Shown: positions 54,556 to 64,000 of the stretch, one piece after another
How the letters are laid out: each line of letters opens with the position of its first letter
How positions within the stretch are numbered: position 1 is the stretch's first letter
Source: Candidatus Intricatilinea gracilis
GTDB lineage: Bacteria > Pseudomonadota > Gammaproteobacteria > Burkholderiales > Burkholderiaceae_C
Length of the DNA stretch: 64,000 nucleotides
Direction: 5' to 3'
Assembly (NCBI GenBank): GCA_016702605.1
Contig: JADJDQ010000003.1
Span: forward strand, 604,860-668,859
Translations under genes and position numbers: made by a program
Notes under the pieces: generated by a model
Seen by the model: the letters and a program-made list of their open reading frames with translations, nothing else
Told to the model about the DNA's origin: nothing
Databases searched by the model: none

Positions 54556-54990
54556 ATGCCTTCGCAAATCGCCACCCATCGTCGCCAAGCCTTCGAACGC
54601 CAAGCCGGCCGGTGCTTCTACTGCCAAGTCAGGATGTGGCTGACCAGTCCGACTGAGCTGCCGGTGCATTCGTCGCACCCGGCCCAGTACCGAGCGCTGC
54701 AGTGCACTGCGGAACACTTGCAGGCACGCTCCGACGGCGGGTCAGACCGCGCGGAAAATATTGTGGCGGCGTGCTACTACTGCAACTCAACGCGGCATAA
54801 GCGCAAGCGGCCCCCTGAGCCCGAGACCTACCTTGTCTTGGTCGAGAGCAGAGTCGACCGCGGAGCTTGGCATCCGAAGCGGGTTTTCGAGCTGGGCCTG
54901 CTGCCCACAAAGGGTGGAAGGAGCCTGCCGGCGGGCAACAACCGTGGGCGCGACAAGAACCGAACAACCGGCAGGCAGCTGAGAACATGA
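54556..54990 (+). CDS. HNH endonuclease
   Basis: 144 residues from ATG 54556, with AAGGAA six bases upstream. CFYCQVRMW supplies the first Cys pair, TAEHLQARSDGGSDRAENIV supplies the HNH His and Asn, and ACYYCNSTRHKRKRP supplies the second Cys pair, a zinc-stabilised HNH fold (McrA/phage type). The C-terminal 60 residues are basic. It may belong to a mobile or defence context; it is not in an operon with a methylase. Confidence 0.85.
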   Translation: MPSQIATHRRQAFERQAGRCFYCQVRMWLTSPTELPVHSSHPAQYRALQCTAEHLQARSDGGSDRAENIVAACYYCNSTRHKRKRPPEPETYLVLVESRVDRGAWHPKRVFELGLLPTKGGRSLPAGNNRGRDKNRTTGRQLRT

Positions 54991-55086
54991 GCGCAGCGCG
55001 CTTGCCTGGGTGCTGCATTCGTGTCTGGGTGCAGTTGCTGGCCGGCACCCGGTACATTGAACGCTACTTCATTGAGGAGCAAGACC

Positions 55087-55311
55087 ATGGCTCGTTGCGA
55101 GTGTGGGTGCGGGGCTGATGCCACGGGAGAGTTTCTGCCTGGCCATGACCAAAAGCTGCGCTCGGCACTGGAGCGCCAGGTGGGCGGCATCCTCGCGATG
55201 CGCTCGCTGGTCGATGCGGCCGCGGCTTATGCCCATGGGGAGACGACGGACCAGGCTTTCACGCAGGTGGTGCGGGCACTGATGTCGAAGCTTGGAGCGG
55301 GAGGGAAGTAG
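55087..55311 (+). CDS. Small Cys-containing protein
   Basis: 74 residues from ATG 55087, with GAGGAG about eight bases upstream. It opens MARCECGCGADATGEFLPGHD, a compact Cys3-His motif like phage-type CxCxC...GHD proteins of unknown function, followed by helices (LERQVGGILAMRSLVDAAA). Such small proteins with FLPGHD are widespread, and their role is unknown. Confidence 0.7.
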   Translation: MARCECGCGADATGEFLPGHDQKLRSALERQVGGILAMRSLVDAAAAYAHGETTDQAFTQVVRALMSKLGAGGK

Positions 55312-55512
55312 CCAGCAGACCCACACCGACGGTGGCTCTTTGCGGCAAACGGCAACGCCCGGCCAAAAAGGAAGGGCACCAGCTCGCTGGCGCCCTTCAC
55401 ATGAATCGAATCAGCCCGCGTGCATGAGGCCCCGGTGATGGGGTCCGGTCCATCGCCTATCCGTCAGGGTGGCGCACATGGAGCCACACGGTGCCGTACA
55501 AGCCGCGCCTCG
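55312..55512. other. Intergenic, with the terminator at 55365-55397
   Basis: Holds the minus-strand terminator described separately; otherwise nothing seen. Confidence 0.3.
55365..55397 (-). terminator. Rho-independent terminator
   Basis: On the minus strand AAGGGCGCCAGC and GCTGGTGCCCTT form a 12-bp stem with one G-T pair and a 2-base loop, followed by CCTTTTTGG. It fits as the end of the minus-strand transcript from 56457, and so supports a coding or untranslated stretch between 55797 and 55400. Confidence 0.6.
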
Positions 55513-55794
55513 TCAAACACAGCGCTGCCGCGGCAGCAAGCATTCACAGGCGGCCATTCGCTGACTTTGGACGTCGGCGCGTAAGCACCCGCATGAGGCT
55601 GGACTGAGTCGTTCGCCCTCGAAGGCCCGAACGAATGCGGCGAGGAACACCGGTCGTTGATAGCGGGCGACCTTGTACGACAGCTTCGCCCTCGCCCTCG
55701 CCATCGGTCGCTTGACGCCAGTGCTCGCATGCAATGAGGGCATCAGCATGTAGCGCTCGTAAATCGCAACGACCGTCGAGCCAGTGATCCACAT
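55513..55794 (-). CDS. Possible small protein downstream of the 219-aa gene
   Basis: 93 residues. The ATG at 55794 begins three bases after the stop of the preceding gene, which is typical operon spacing, and a terminator follows at 55365-55397. Two frames are open here. This one has protein-like text in its second half (YKVARYQRPVFLAAFVRAFE). An overlapping frame from 55792 reads better in its first half (DHWLDGRCDLRALHADALIA). A frameshifted single gene is possible. No family recognised. Confidence 0.3.
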   Translation of the reverse strand: MWITGSTVVAIYERYMLMPSLHASTGVKRPMARARAKLSYKVARYQRPVFLAAFVRAFEGERLSPASCGCLRADVQSQRMAACECLLPRQRCV

Positions 55795-55797
55795 AGG

Positions 55798-56457
55798 TCA
55801 GGACACTTCCAGCGGAACCTGCATTGGCCGCTTCCCGGACCCGATCCGGACAGGTGTCGGCTTTGCCGGATCGACCTTCATCGGGGCGCTGAGTTCGACG
55901 ACGTAGGGGTAGGCCAGCGTTGCGATCACGGCTGCGACGTAGGGTCCATCGACGGACCGGCCGATATGGTGGACAACTGCGGTGACCTGAGAGTGCCCGA
56001 CTGGGTTGCCGGACGCGAAGTTGGCCAAGTCGGCAATGGCGAACCGGTCGCCACTGTCATTCACGCGCAGCGCCTCGTTTCGCTGGCACACGAGCGCGTA
56101 GTGCCGGGACTTGCTGACGCCAGCCGTACCGCCTCGGCTCGTCACCAGCGTGCCGGCGGGCAGCTCCCATTCCTGCTTATCGATGCCTCGGGCGGACTGC
56201 CAAACCACAACTTCGGCGGGCGCCACGTCAACCGCACGGGGCCGCGCGAGCATGGGCGAGAAGACGACGCAGGGATCGCGGCCCTTCAGATGCGCCAACA
56301 GTTTGCGAACTGATGGTGCGACGCTGTTTCCGATCCCCCATAGAAAGATGCCGCCGGAGGCCTGCCGCTCCTGCTCCTTCCTCGCCAGGATCGAATCAAC
56401 GGCCTCGCCACTTTCGGTGCCGTAACGGGTCCAGACGAAGTAGTCGGGTAGTGGCAT
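55798..56457 (-). CDS. Unknown protein, homologous to the 189-aa protein at 58545-59114
   Basis: 219 residues from ATG 56457, with AGAGGAA about six bases upstream. No signal peptide. It shares a block with the protein encoded at 58545-59114: here FVWTRYGTESGEAVDSILAR then GIFLWGIGNSVAPSVRKLLA, there FIFMKVG ... IFARKQREL ... SFWGYGGNTCHPT. Both also have a W-x-x-x-P ... S-R-x-Y-A-L-V block. I do not know the family. It is divergent from the HTH regulator with a 44-base gap, so the two probably share a control region. Confidence 0.7.
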   Translation of the reverse strand: MPLPDYFVWTRYGTESGEAVDSILARKEQERQASGGIFLWGIGNSVAPSVRKLLAHLKGRDPCVVFSPMLARPRAVDVAPAEVVVWQSARGIDKQEWELPAGTLVTSRGGTAGVSKSRHYALVCQRNEALRVNDSGDRFAIADLANFASGNPVGHSQVTAVVHHIGRSVDGPYVAAVIATLAYPYVVELSAPMKVDPAKPTPVRIGSGKRPMQVPLEVS

Positions 56458-56501
56458 GGGTTCCTCTTTAATTCGCAATATTGTAGACTTGCAACTCACT
56501 A

Positions 56502-56852
56502 ATGCAAAGTCGCCGCCCCATCACCGAAGTCGTGTCGGAACTGCGATCTTGGCAGCAAGAGCGCGGTATCACCTATGAGGACATTGCCATGGGCGCCGGA
56601 GTCGATCTCTCATCGGTGTATCGCTTGTTTGGCGATGGTGAGCCTCGCAAGCGCTACGGCAAGGCGGTAAAGCAGGTTTGCAAATTCGCAAATATCCATC
56701 TCGACAGCACTCAAGCTGCCAGCGAAGTGCCGGCCGTCGTGCGGGACGCGGTCTTGAGGACCTGGGATGGCAGCGCCGAGCATGCGAACCGGTTGGCCAC
56801 TGCGATCACGGCCGTCGGTGACCTGATCCGACAAGCGGTATCCTCAAAGTAA
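56502..56852 (+). CDS. HTH (Xre-like) regulator
   Basis: 116 residues from ATG 56502. The helix-turn-helix reads SWQQERGITYEDIAMGAGV then DLSSVYRLFGDGEPRKRY, like phage-repressor-type HTH proteins. The C-terminal half is helical. It is the first gene of a three-gene plus-strand unit (HTH, metallopeptidase, PIN-like) with an 8-base gap to the next. HTH regulators paired with ImmA/IrrE peptidases are commonly cleaved by them to switch on a neighbouring operon. Confidence 0.75.
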   Translation: MQSRRPITEVVSELRSWQQERGITYEDIAMGAGVDLSSVYRLFGDGEPRKRYGKAVKQVCKFANIHLDSTQAASEVPAVVRDAVLRTWDGSAEHANRLATAITAVGDLIRQAVSSK

Positions 56853-56860
56853 GCTTTCCC

Positions 56861-57871
56861 ATGTCTAAGACCGAGGCCCTGATCAAGCGACTGGAGGTCG
56901 CCGGTTTCGCCGGTGACTTCGTTCGCACATGCCTGCCTGATTGGTGGGACGAACAGGCAGAGGAGTCCGATTCGTCGTGGCTGCACCTGCAACTCGGTCT
57001 GGCGCAGCGTCTGTCGATCGAGCCTCTGAGCCTGTTTGACGAGAACGCACCGCTGCAGCTTTCGGATGTAGGGCGACCGAAGTTCAAGCACCTCGCTCTC
57101 TCGGAACCTCAGCAACGTGCCGCGAATGGCTTCGGCAGCGGGTTGGCGCGGCTTCTTTTGGCCGCTACGCCGGAAGGCACGCATGAACTACCTTCATCGG
57201 CCCTGGAGCTACGGCACCTCTTGTTGGAAGGCGCCACCGAGCCTTGGGTGGGCTTCGGGCAGTTGCTGACGCTCTGCGCGGCCTTCGGCATACCTGTTGC
57301 CCACCTCACGGCGTTCCCCGCCGGTATCAAGGGCATGGCTGCGATGACCACGAGCGTCGGTGCCCGCGGTGCCATCTTCACGGCTCGCAAGCCGACTCAT
57401 CCGGCACAGGTGTCGTTCTACATCGCGCACGAGCTGGGCCACATAGCCCTTGGCCATGTTAGGGACGGCCGCTCAATCGTGGAGGCGCTGACGCTCGACC
57501 CCGAGGAGACTGACGATGGCCTGCCGCCCGACGACGAGGAAGTGGCGGCAGACCGGTTCGCCTTCGAGCTTCTGACGGGTCAGCCGATCCTGCATGTGCA
57601 GGGCCCCGCCGACAAGGGCACTGCCAGGGAACTGGTGGAGAAGGCCATCTCAACGGGGCATGCCCTGCGCATCGACCCGGGGTTGATCATCCTGTGCTTC
57701 GGCCGGCAGTCGAACCGATGGCCACTGGCAGGTGCTGCCTTGAAGATGTTGCCGGACCGCGATGTGGCGGTCCCTGCCCAGATCAACCGTGCGCTTCGCA
57801 CCCAGCTCGACCCGGAGATGTTGTCTTCCGAGGATCGCGCTTACATCGACGCGGTCGCGGCTGCCGTATGA
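56861..57871 (+). CDS. ImmA/IrrE-type zinc metallopeptidase
   Basis: 336 residues from ATG 56861. The gluzincin motif HELGHIALGH gives His190, Glu191 and His194, and a downstream DDEEVAADRFAFELL gives the third ligand Glu. This is the ImmA/IrrE (DUF955) family, which cleaves repressors of the Xre class. The N-terminal 150 residues are an unassigned helical domain. The 3' end overlaps the PIN-like gene by ATGA. It likely cleaves the HTH protein upstream in response to damage or infection (inference). Confidence 0.87.
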   Translation: MSKTEALIKRLEVAGFAGDFVRTCLPDWWDEQAEESDSSWLHLQLGLAQRLSIEPLSLFDENAPLQLSDVGRPKFKHLALSEPQQRAANGFGSGLARLLLAATPEGTHELPSSALELRHLLLEGATEPWVGFGQLLTLCAAFGIPVAHLTAFPAGIKGMAAMTTSVGARGAIFTARKPTHPAQVSFYIAHELGHIALGHVRDGRSIVEALTLDPEETDDGLPPDDEEVAADRFAFELLTGQPILHVQGPADKGTARELVEKAISTGHALRIDPGLIILCFGRQSNRWPLAGAALKMLPDRDVAVPAQINRALRTQLDPEMLSSEDRAYIDAVAAAV

Positions 57872-58533
57872 CAGAGGCCAACCCCTACCGTCTGCTGCTG
57901 GACGCCGACGTTCTGATCAAGCTATCTGTTCTGGATTGCTTCAGCGAGTGCATCACCGCGCTTGGCTACACGCTGGCGCAGTGCGCCACGATGCGCTCGA
58001 TGACGCGCAGTGCGGGTGTCGACAACCAGGTCGTGCGCGAGCAGCGTGCCGGTGGCCCAGGCAAGCCGGCGCGGCGACTCTTCAAGACCCTGTCGGCTAT
58101 CCCCACTATCGACAAGATGACCGACGCGGAAAAGCTGTTGTCGGCCACCATCAATGCGGCGGCGCAAACGCACGGCTTGGCGTTCGACGGTGGCGAGGCA
58201 ATGCTCGCGAGCGTGGCCATCCACCGGGGGCTACCCTTCGTGACGACGGGCGACAAAAAGGCCATCGCCAGCCTGCCGGTTCTGGCTCTTCACGTCGCCG
58301 AGGTGGCGCAGTTGCGAGGCAGATTGCTGCCGCTGGAGTACCTGCTGCTCAAGGCGATCCAATCGCTGGGGCTTGATGCCCTGCACGCGCGCATCGACGC
58401 GGGCAAAGGGTGCGACGCGGCCGTGTTCCATGTGGTCGAAGTGGCGGGCTCCGATCAAGCTGCCTTCGAAGGGGCGCTCGTGCGCAAGCTGCACGCGGTG
58501 CAAGCGAAGGCGCCGGGGTTCGTTCCGGCCTAG
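57868..58533 (+). CDS. PIN-like domain protein
   Basis: 221 residues from ATG 57868. The opening YRLLLDADVLIKLSVLD is a PIN-type beta-strand with the first acidic residue, and LPFVTTGDKKAIASLPVLA supplies the typical later Asp (T-G-D). A middle acidic residue near AFDGGEAMLASVA is possible. PIN proteins are RNases, often toxins of toxin-antitoxin pairs. It is coupled to the metallopeptidase gene and converges with the next minus-strand gene 11 bases away. Confidence 0.72.
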   Translation: MTEANPYRLLLDADVLIKLSVLDCFSECITALGYTLAQCATMRSMTRSAGVDNQVVREQRAGGPGKPARRLFKTLSAIPTIDKMTDAEKLLSATINAAAQTHGLAFDGGEAMLASVAIHRGLPFVTTGDKKAIASLPVLALHVAEVAQLRGRLLPLEYLLLKAIQSLGLDALHARIDAGKGCDAAVFHVVEVAGSDQAAFEGALVRKLHAVQAKAPGFVPA

Positions 58534-58544
58534 CTCAGGTCACC

Positions 58545-59114
58545 TCAGCGAAGCAACACCGCGTAGGGCGCCTCAAGTGCCGCTGCCAGCCCAATCTTCA
58601 GCACACGGTCATCAGCTCGCGGAACCAGGGCCCCAGGGGTCAGTTCAAGGCACGCCTTGTCGACTCGCCCCTGGATGTACTCGACCCCAGGCCGCCCTTC
58701 CTGCAGACCGATGCCGACCTTGGTATGCCCAAGGCTCAACTCGAAGTCGGTCTGCTCAAGCGACTTCAGCACGAGTGCATACCGCGACCCACGCACGTTG
58801 ATCGGCGCCGGCACCTTCTTCCAGGTCACGCCGTCCTCGCTGTACTCCTCGGCTCGAACAGGCTCTGCCCAGTGCTTGGAGACCATCTCGTGCATGCACA
58901 GGTAGACCTCCTGACCGTGGGCGGCCAGCTTAGAAACGAAGGGCTGAACTTTGGTCGTCGGGTGGCATGTGTTGCCGCCGTAACCCCAGAACGACACACC
59001 CGCATCCTTCAGCTCGCGCTGCTTGCGCGCAAATATGTCGGTCAGGGTCTCCTGCGCATGGACACCGACCTTCATGAAGATGAAGCCCGCGCCTGGTTGT
59101 AGCTGGTAGGACAT
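58545..59114 (-). CDS. Unknown protein, paralogue of the 219-aa protein at 55798-56457
   Basis: 189 residues from ATG 59114, which shares its A with the stop codon of the upstream methyltransferase-like gene (TGATG), so the two are coupled. The shared block is IFMKVG ... ETLTDIFARKQRELKDAGV then SFWGYGGNTCHPTTKVQPF and SRYALVLKSLEQ. The rest differs from its relative. No known family recognised. A role together with the methyltransferase-like protein is inferred from coupling. Confidence 0.75.
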   Translation of the reverse strand: MSYQLQPGAGFIFMKVGVHAQETLTDIFARKQRELKDAGVSFWGYGGNTCHPTTKVQPFVSKLAAHGQEVYLCMHEMVSKHWAEPVRAEEYSEDGVTWKKVPAPINVRGSRYALVLKSLEQTDFELSLGHTKVGIGLQEGRPGVEYIQGRVDKACLELTPGALVPRADDRVLKIGLAAALEAPYAVLLR

Positions 59115-59953
59115 CAGGACTTCTCCAGGTATTCGATCTCGTAGGTTTCGCTGGGGGCCTTGCCGTAGTCGACGCGCCCCTTCTCGCGGACGTAGCGGAC
59201 ATGCAGCTTCTGCTCTCGTCCGTAGAAATTCTCCAGCCTCGCGCCATGCAGCTCGTAGCTCTTGGCCACGGGCACCCGGCCGGGCTCCGACCGGATGAAG
59301 AGATTGCAGGACCGCAACTCCGGCGCGTCATCGAGGTGGTACAGGTGGACCTGAGACTGCATCTCCTGCACGAAGAAGCCCATGTTGCCGGTGAACGTCT
59401 GCGTTGCCTTGAGCACACGCCTCGCCCAGTCGAGTTTCGGGTCGTCGGCGATGACGATCACGCCTTCACCGTCACCGCGCAGACCTTCGATCCCCCGCTC
59501 AGTGAACACCTTGACGCTCTCGCCATCGTTGCTCGCGCCCCAGGGTGGGTTGGTGTAGAAAGCGTCGAACTGCCCCATCAGGTCTTCCGGGAAGGCGTCG
59601 ATGCAGTTGTACAGGCGGGCCGAGATCACCTCGCTGAGTCCCTCCTTGTCCGCGAAGCGCTCGACCGCGTGAACGATGCGCTCGTCGAAGTCGACCAGCT
59701 GGATGCGTTTGGGGCCGTAGCTGAAGACCTTTCGCTGCCGGAGGTAAGCGATGCACAAGCTGATGGCATCGCCGTCGCCAACAAACAGCAGGTCATTGCC
59801 GTCGAAGCGCCGAGCGATGTACTCGGACTGCATGACCATGTCGCCGGCCTTCATGTAAATCTGATCGAACTCTCGAAGCGGCATCGGCCGGTTCTGGATC
59901 ACATCCGAAATTGCATTGACGGCATGTCGCAGATCAAGTCGTTCTGCCTTCAT
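59114..59953 (-). CDS. BpsA/DUF43-like Rossmann-fold transferase (putative methyl- or aminopropyltransferase)
   Basis: 279 residues from ATG 59953, with GGGAGGG about five bases upstream. The SAM-type Rossmann core reads LLFVGDGDAISLCIAYL, then IQLVDFDERIVHAVERFA, and the motif IV analogue is FDAFYTNPPWGAS. This order matches the bis-aminopropyl spermidine synthase (DUF43) family. The NPPW motif is also that of amino-methyltransferases acting on DNA. It could therefore modify polyamines or nucleic acid. An ATG at 60343 would add 130 unlikely residues. The unknown 189-aa gene follows directly. Confidence 0.75.
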   Translation of the reverse strand: MKAERLDLRHAVNAISDVIQNRPMPLREFDQIYMKAGDMVMQSEYIARRFDGNDLLFVGDGDAISLCIAYLRQRKVFSYGPKRIQLVDFDERIVHAVERFADKEGLSEVISARLYNCIDAFPEDLMGQFDAFYTNPPWGASNDGESVKVFTERGIEGLRGDGEGVIVIADDPKLDWARRVLKATQTFTGNMGFFVQEMQSQVHLYHLDDAPELRSCNLFIRSEPGRVPVAKSYELHGARLENFYGREQKLHVRYVREKGRVDYGKAPSETYEIEYLEKS

Positions 59954-60851
59954 CGACCCTCCCGAATCGAAGCCTGTTGTCCAGCAAATGATCGCAGATT
60001 TGGTCGTCCCGAGTCGTTGTGCTGCAAGACGCGAGCCGGCGATCTCTGCCTTCCGGTGATGCTGCACTAACGGAGCACCAAGAGCAGGTCCGACCGGCGG
60101 CTGTGCGGCGGCGAGAAACGAGCCGCTAACTCCTCGAGTGAGTCGATGGTGCGCGTTCGGGCCACGGTGGACGTGACTTTGGTAGCAACGCGCGGGCGAC
60201 GGCCGCTGCACCTCGTACAGCGGGCCTTCGTACGTCCTTAGGTTGCCGGGCTCGACGACCGCTTGGCGGCGCTGAGCGGTAGTTCGGTCGTCGCGCTTGA
60301 GTGGCCGAGAACGCTGCAGTGCTGAGTTTCGGGCCACTGACATGGCGGTAAGCGGTGAGTCGGTATTGCGAGTTGGCGCCTTGTCGAGGCCGTCATTGGT
60401 CAGCTTGACCTGGACCCGGCCTTACCTCCGACCAGGTCGTCAACGGTTGGAGGACCCCAAAGTTGACCTGTCACTCGCGCAAACGGTAGGCGCACGGTAG
60501 GTTCCAGTCGCTGCTGCCATTCAACGGCCAACCCGACTGGCCTTACCCAGTCTCGACCTGTTTCTCAGGCCGCTGGCACGACGGGTGGCTCAATCGCTTG
60601 GCGTGACCTCAGCCGCGTCCAAGAACAATCCCTTGGCGTCATGCCCCGCTTGCGCCATGGTCGACGAGTCCTGGCGTTGGCGTGCTGAACATTGATAGGG
60701 GGGGTGCGCTTTCGGCCAAGCGACGGCACCAACAAGGCAATTGAGGCCAGCCACGGGCAGTCAATGCCACATCTATCGGTCGCAATCGGCGATAAATTTC
60801 GCACCTTATGCCTTGCCGTTTCGCACCTTATGCCTGTGTCTACACGCGGAC
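59954..60851. other. Intergenic downstream of gyrB
   Basis: About 900 bases between gyrB and the methyltransferase-like gene. No credible gene. It contains a direct repeat just after the gyrB stop (listed separately). The stretch 60380-60480 carries several CTTGACCTG / GTTGACCTG words of unknown meaning. Confidence 0.4.
60797..60834. repeat. Tandem 16-bp repeat with 22-bp period after gyrB
   Basis: TTTCGCACCTTATGCC occurs at 60797-60812 and again at 60819-60834, six bases apart, 17 bases past the gyrB stop codon. The 22-bp period equals about two helical turns, so both copies face the same side of DNA. Possible protein-binding site or remnant of an insertion boundary. Confidence 0.6.
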
Positions 60852-63422
<2,571 letters not shown>

Positions 63423-63559
63423 GCGACTCTTTCGGACTTCTCTGGTTCGGTGCGGCTGATGCGGCGGTGGACGGGCGCTCGACTAGGCGCAGCGCGGGTG
63501 CCGCCGCATGCGCGGGGGCCAGGCGGCGGGCAGCGTGTTGCCCGCGCGCTGCAGGCGCA

Positions 63560-64000
63560 TCAGATGCGCATGGGCATGACGACGTACTTGAACCCGGCCA
63601 GGTCGGGCACGGTGAACAAGGCCGAGCTGCTGGTGTCCTGCAGGCTCAGGGTGACCATCTCGCAGTCGAGGTTGGTCAACACGTCGATCAGGTAGGTGAC
63701 GTTGAAGCCGATCTCGATCGCGTCACCCTCGTAGTTGATCTCGAGCTCTTCCTTGGCTTCTTCCTGCTCGGCGTTGCTCGACGCGATGCGCAGCAGGCCG
63801 GCCTCGAAGTTCAGGCGCACACCCTTGAACTTCTCGCTCGTCAGGATCGCCGCGCGCTGCAGGCTCGACAGCAGCGGCGCACGCCCCACCGTGAGGTGGT
63901 TGCGGTGATTGCGCGGGATGACGCGGTTGTAGTCGGGGAACCGGCCCTCGACCAGCTTGGTGACGAACTCCATGCCGCCGAAGCTGAACTTGGCCTGGTT
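63560..64000 (-). CDS. dnaN: DNA polymerase III beta clamp (partial, C-terminal end)
   Basis: The last 146 residues of DnaN; the frame is open to the right edge of the window. Recognised by FSFGGMEFVTKLVEGRFPDY, NRVIPRNHRNHLTVGR, AILTSEKFKGVRLNFEAG and the end YVVMPMRI. The clamp encircles DNA and tethers polymerase III. The 5' part lies beyond 64000, next to dnaA in most relatives. Confidence 0.97.
   Translation of the reverse strand, partial: NQAKFSFGGMEFVTKLVEGRFPDYNRVIPRNHRNHLTVGRAPLLSSLQRAAILTSEKFKGVRLNFEAGLLRIASSNAEQEEAKEELEINYEGDAIEIGFNVTYLIDVLTNLDCEMVTLSLQDTSSSALFTVPDLAGFKYVVMPMRI

Noticed and set aside
59954..60343. 130-residue N-terminal extension of the BpsA-like gene
   Set aside because: Sequence is Arg/Pro-rich shadow text; ATG 59953 has a good ribosome site and matches family length.

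Overview
The right edge carries the 3' part of dnaN followed by gyrB, both on the minus strand, the usual arrangement beside a bacterial replication origin (dnaA would lie just beyond 64000). The high GC content and the GyrB and DnaN sequences suggest a betaproteobacterium of the order Burkholderiales (Comamonadaceae / Sphaerotilus-Leptothrix type). That placement is by recognition, not by a search. Most of the window between the left edge and gyrB looks accessory: defence-like operons, a Tn7-like transposition module, SOS mutagenesis genes, degenerate insertion-sequence pieces and long stretches of decayed intergenic DNA.

Layout. 1-4.2 kb, minus strand: a DUF2868 membrane protein, a GTPase/DUF3482 partner broken by a one-base frameshift, and an exported protein cut by the window edge. 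4.5-5.5 kb: an orphan gene. 5.9-17.6 kb, plus strand: a defence-like island of six genes (double-AAA ATPase, frameshifted DUF2779 nuclease-like protein, WYL regulator, a possible DUF6361-like protein, a two-HKD phospholipase-D-type protein and a large SF2 helicase). 18-24.5 kb: an orphan gene divergent from a complete Tn7-like tnsA-tnsB-tnsC-tniQ operon, so the island may be its cargo.

25.3-30.1 kb is GC-rich and looks like backbone: an NtrC-type regulator convergent with a soluble histidine kinase, a small membrane protein and a cytochrome P460. 30.2-39.9 kb holds two very large lipoproteins (one a repeat/PKD protein, one an AT-rich lipase-like protein probably acquired by transfer), a peptidoglycan-binding pseudogene and a TIR-domain protein. 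40-41.3 kb is scrap: an IS5-type transposase fragment fused to a truncated AlbA_2 gene and its duplicated upstream region. 41.3-44.9 kb encodes a CheB-CheR-PAS fusion and a hybrid-less histidine kinase.

45.6-50.9 kb is a compact three-gene unit: ribbon-helix-helix regulator, SF1 helicase fused to a Vsr-like nuclease, and a J-domain-like protein without HPD. 51.2-55.3 kb has SOS genes (umuD with both catalytic residues replaced, umuC, a decayed SulA/ImuA-like piece), DUF3079, an HNH nuclease and small proteins. 55.8-60 kb is a second unusual cluster: two mutually homologous proteins of unknown function flank an HTH regulator, an ImmA/IrrE-type metallopeptidase and a PIN-like protein, with a BpsA/DUF43-like methyltransferase-fold protein at the end. 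No tRNA, rRNA or CRISPR array was seen.
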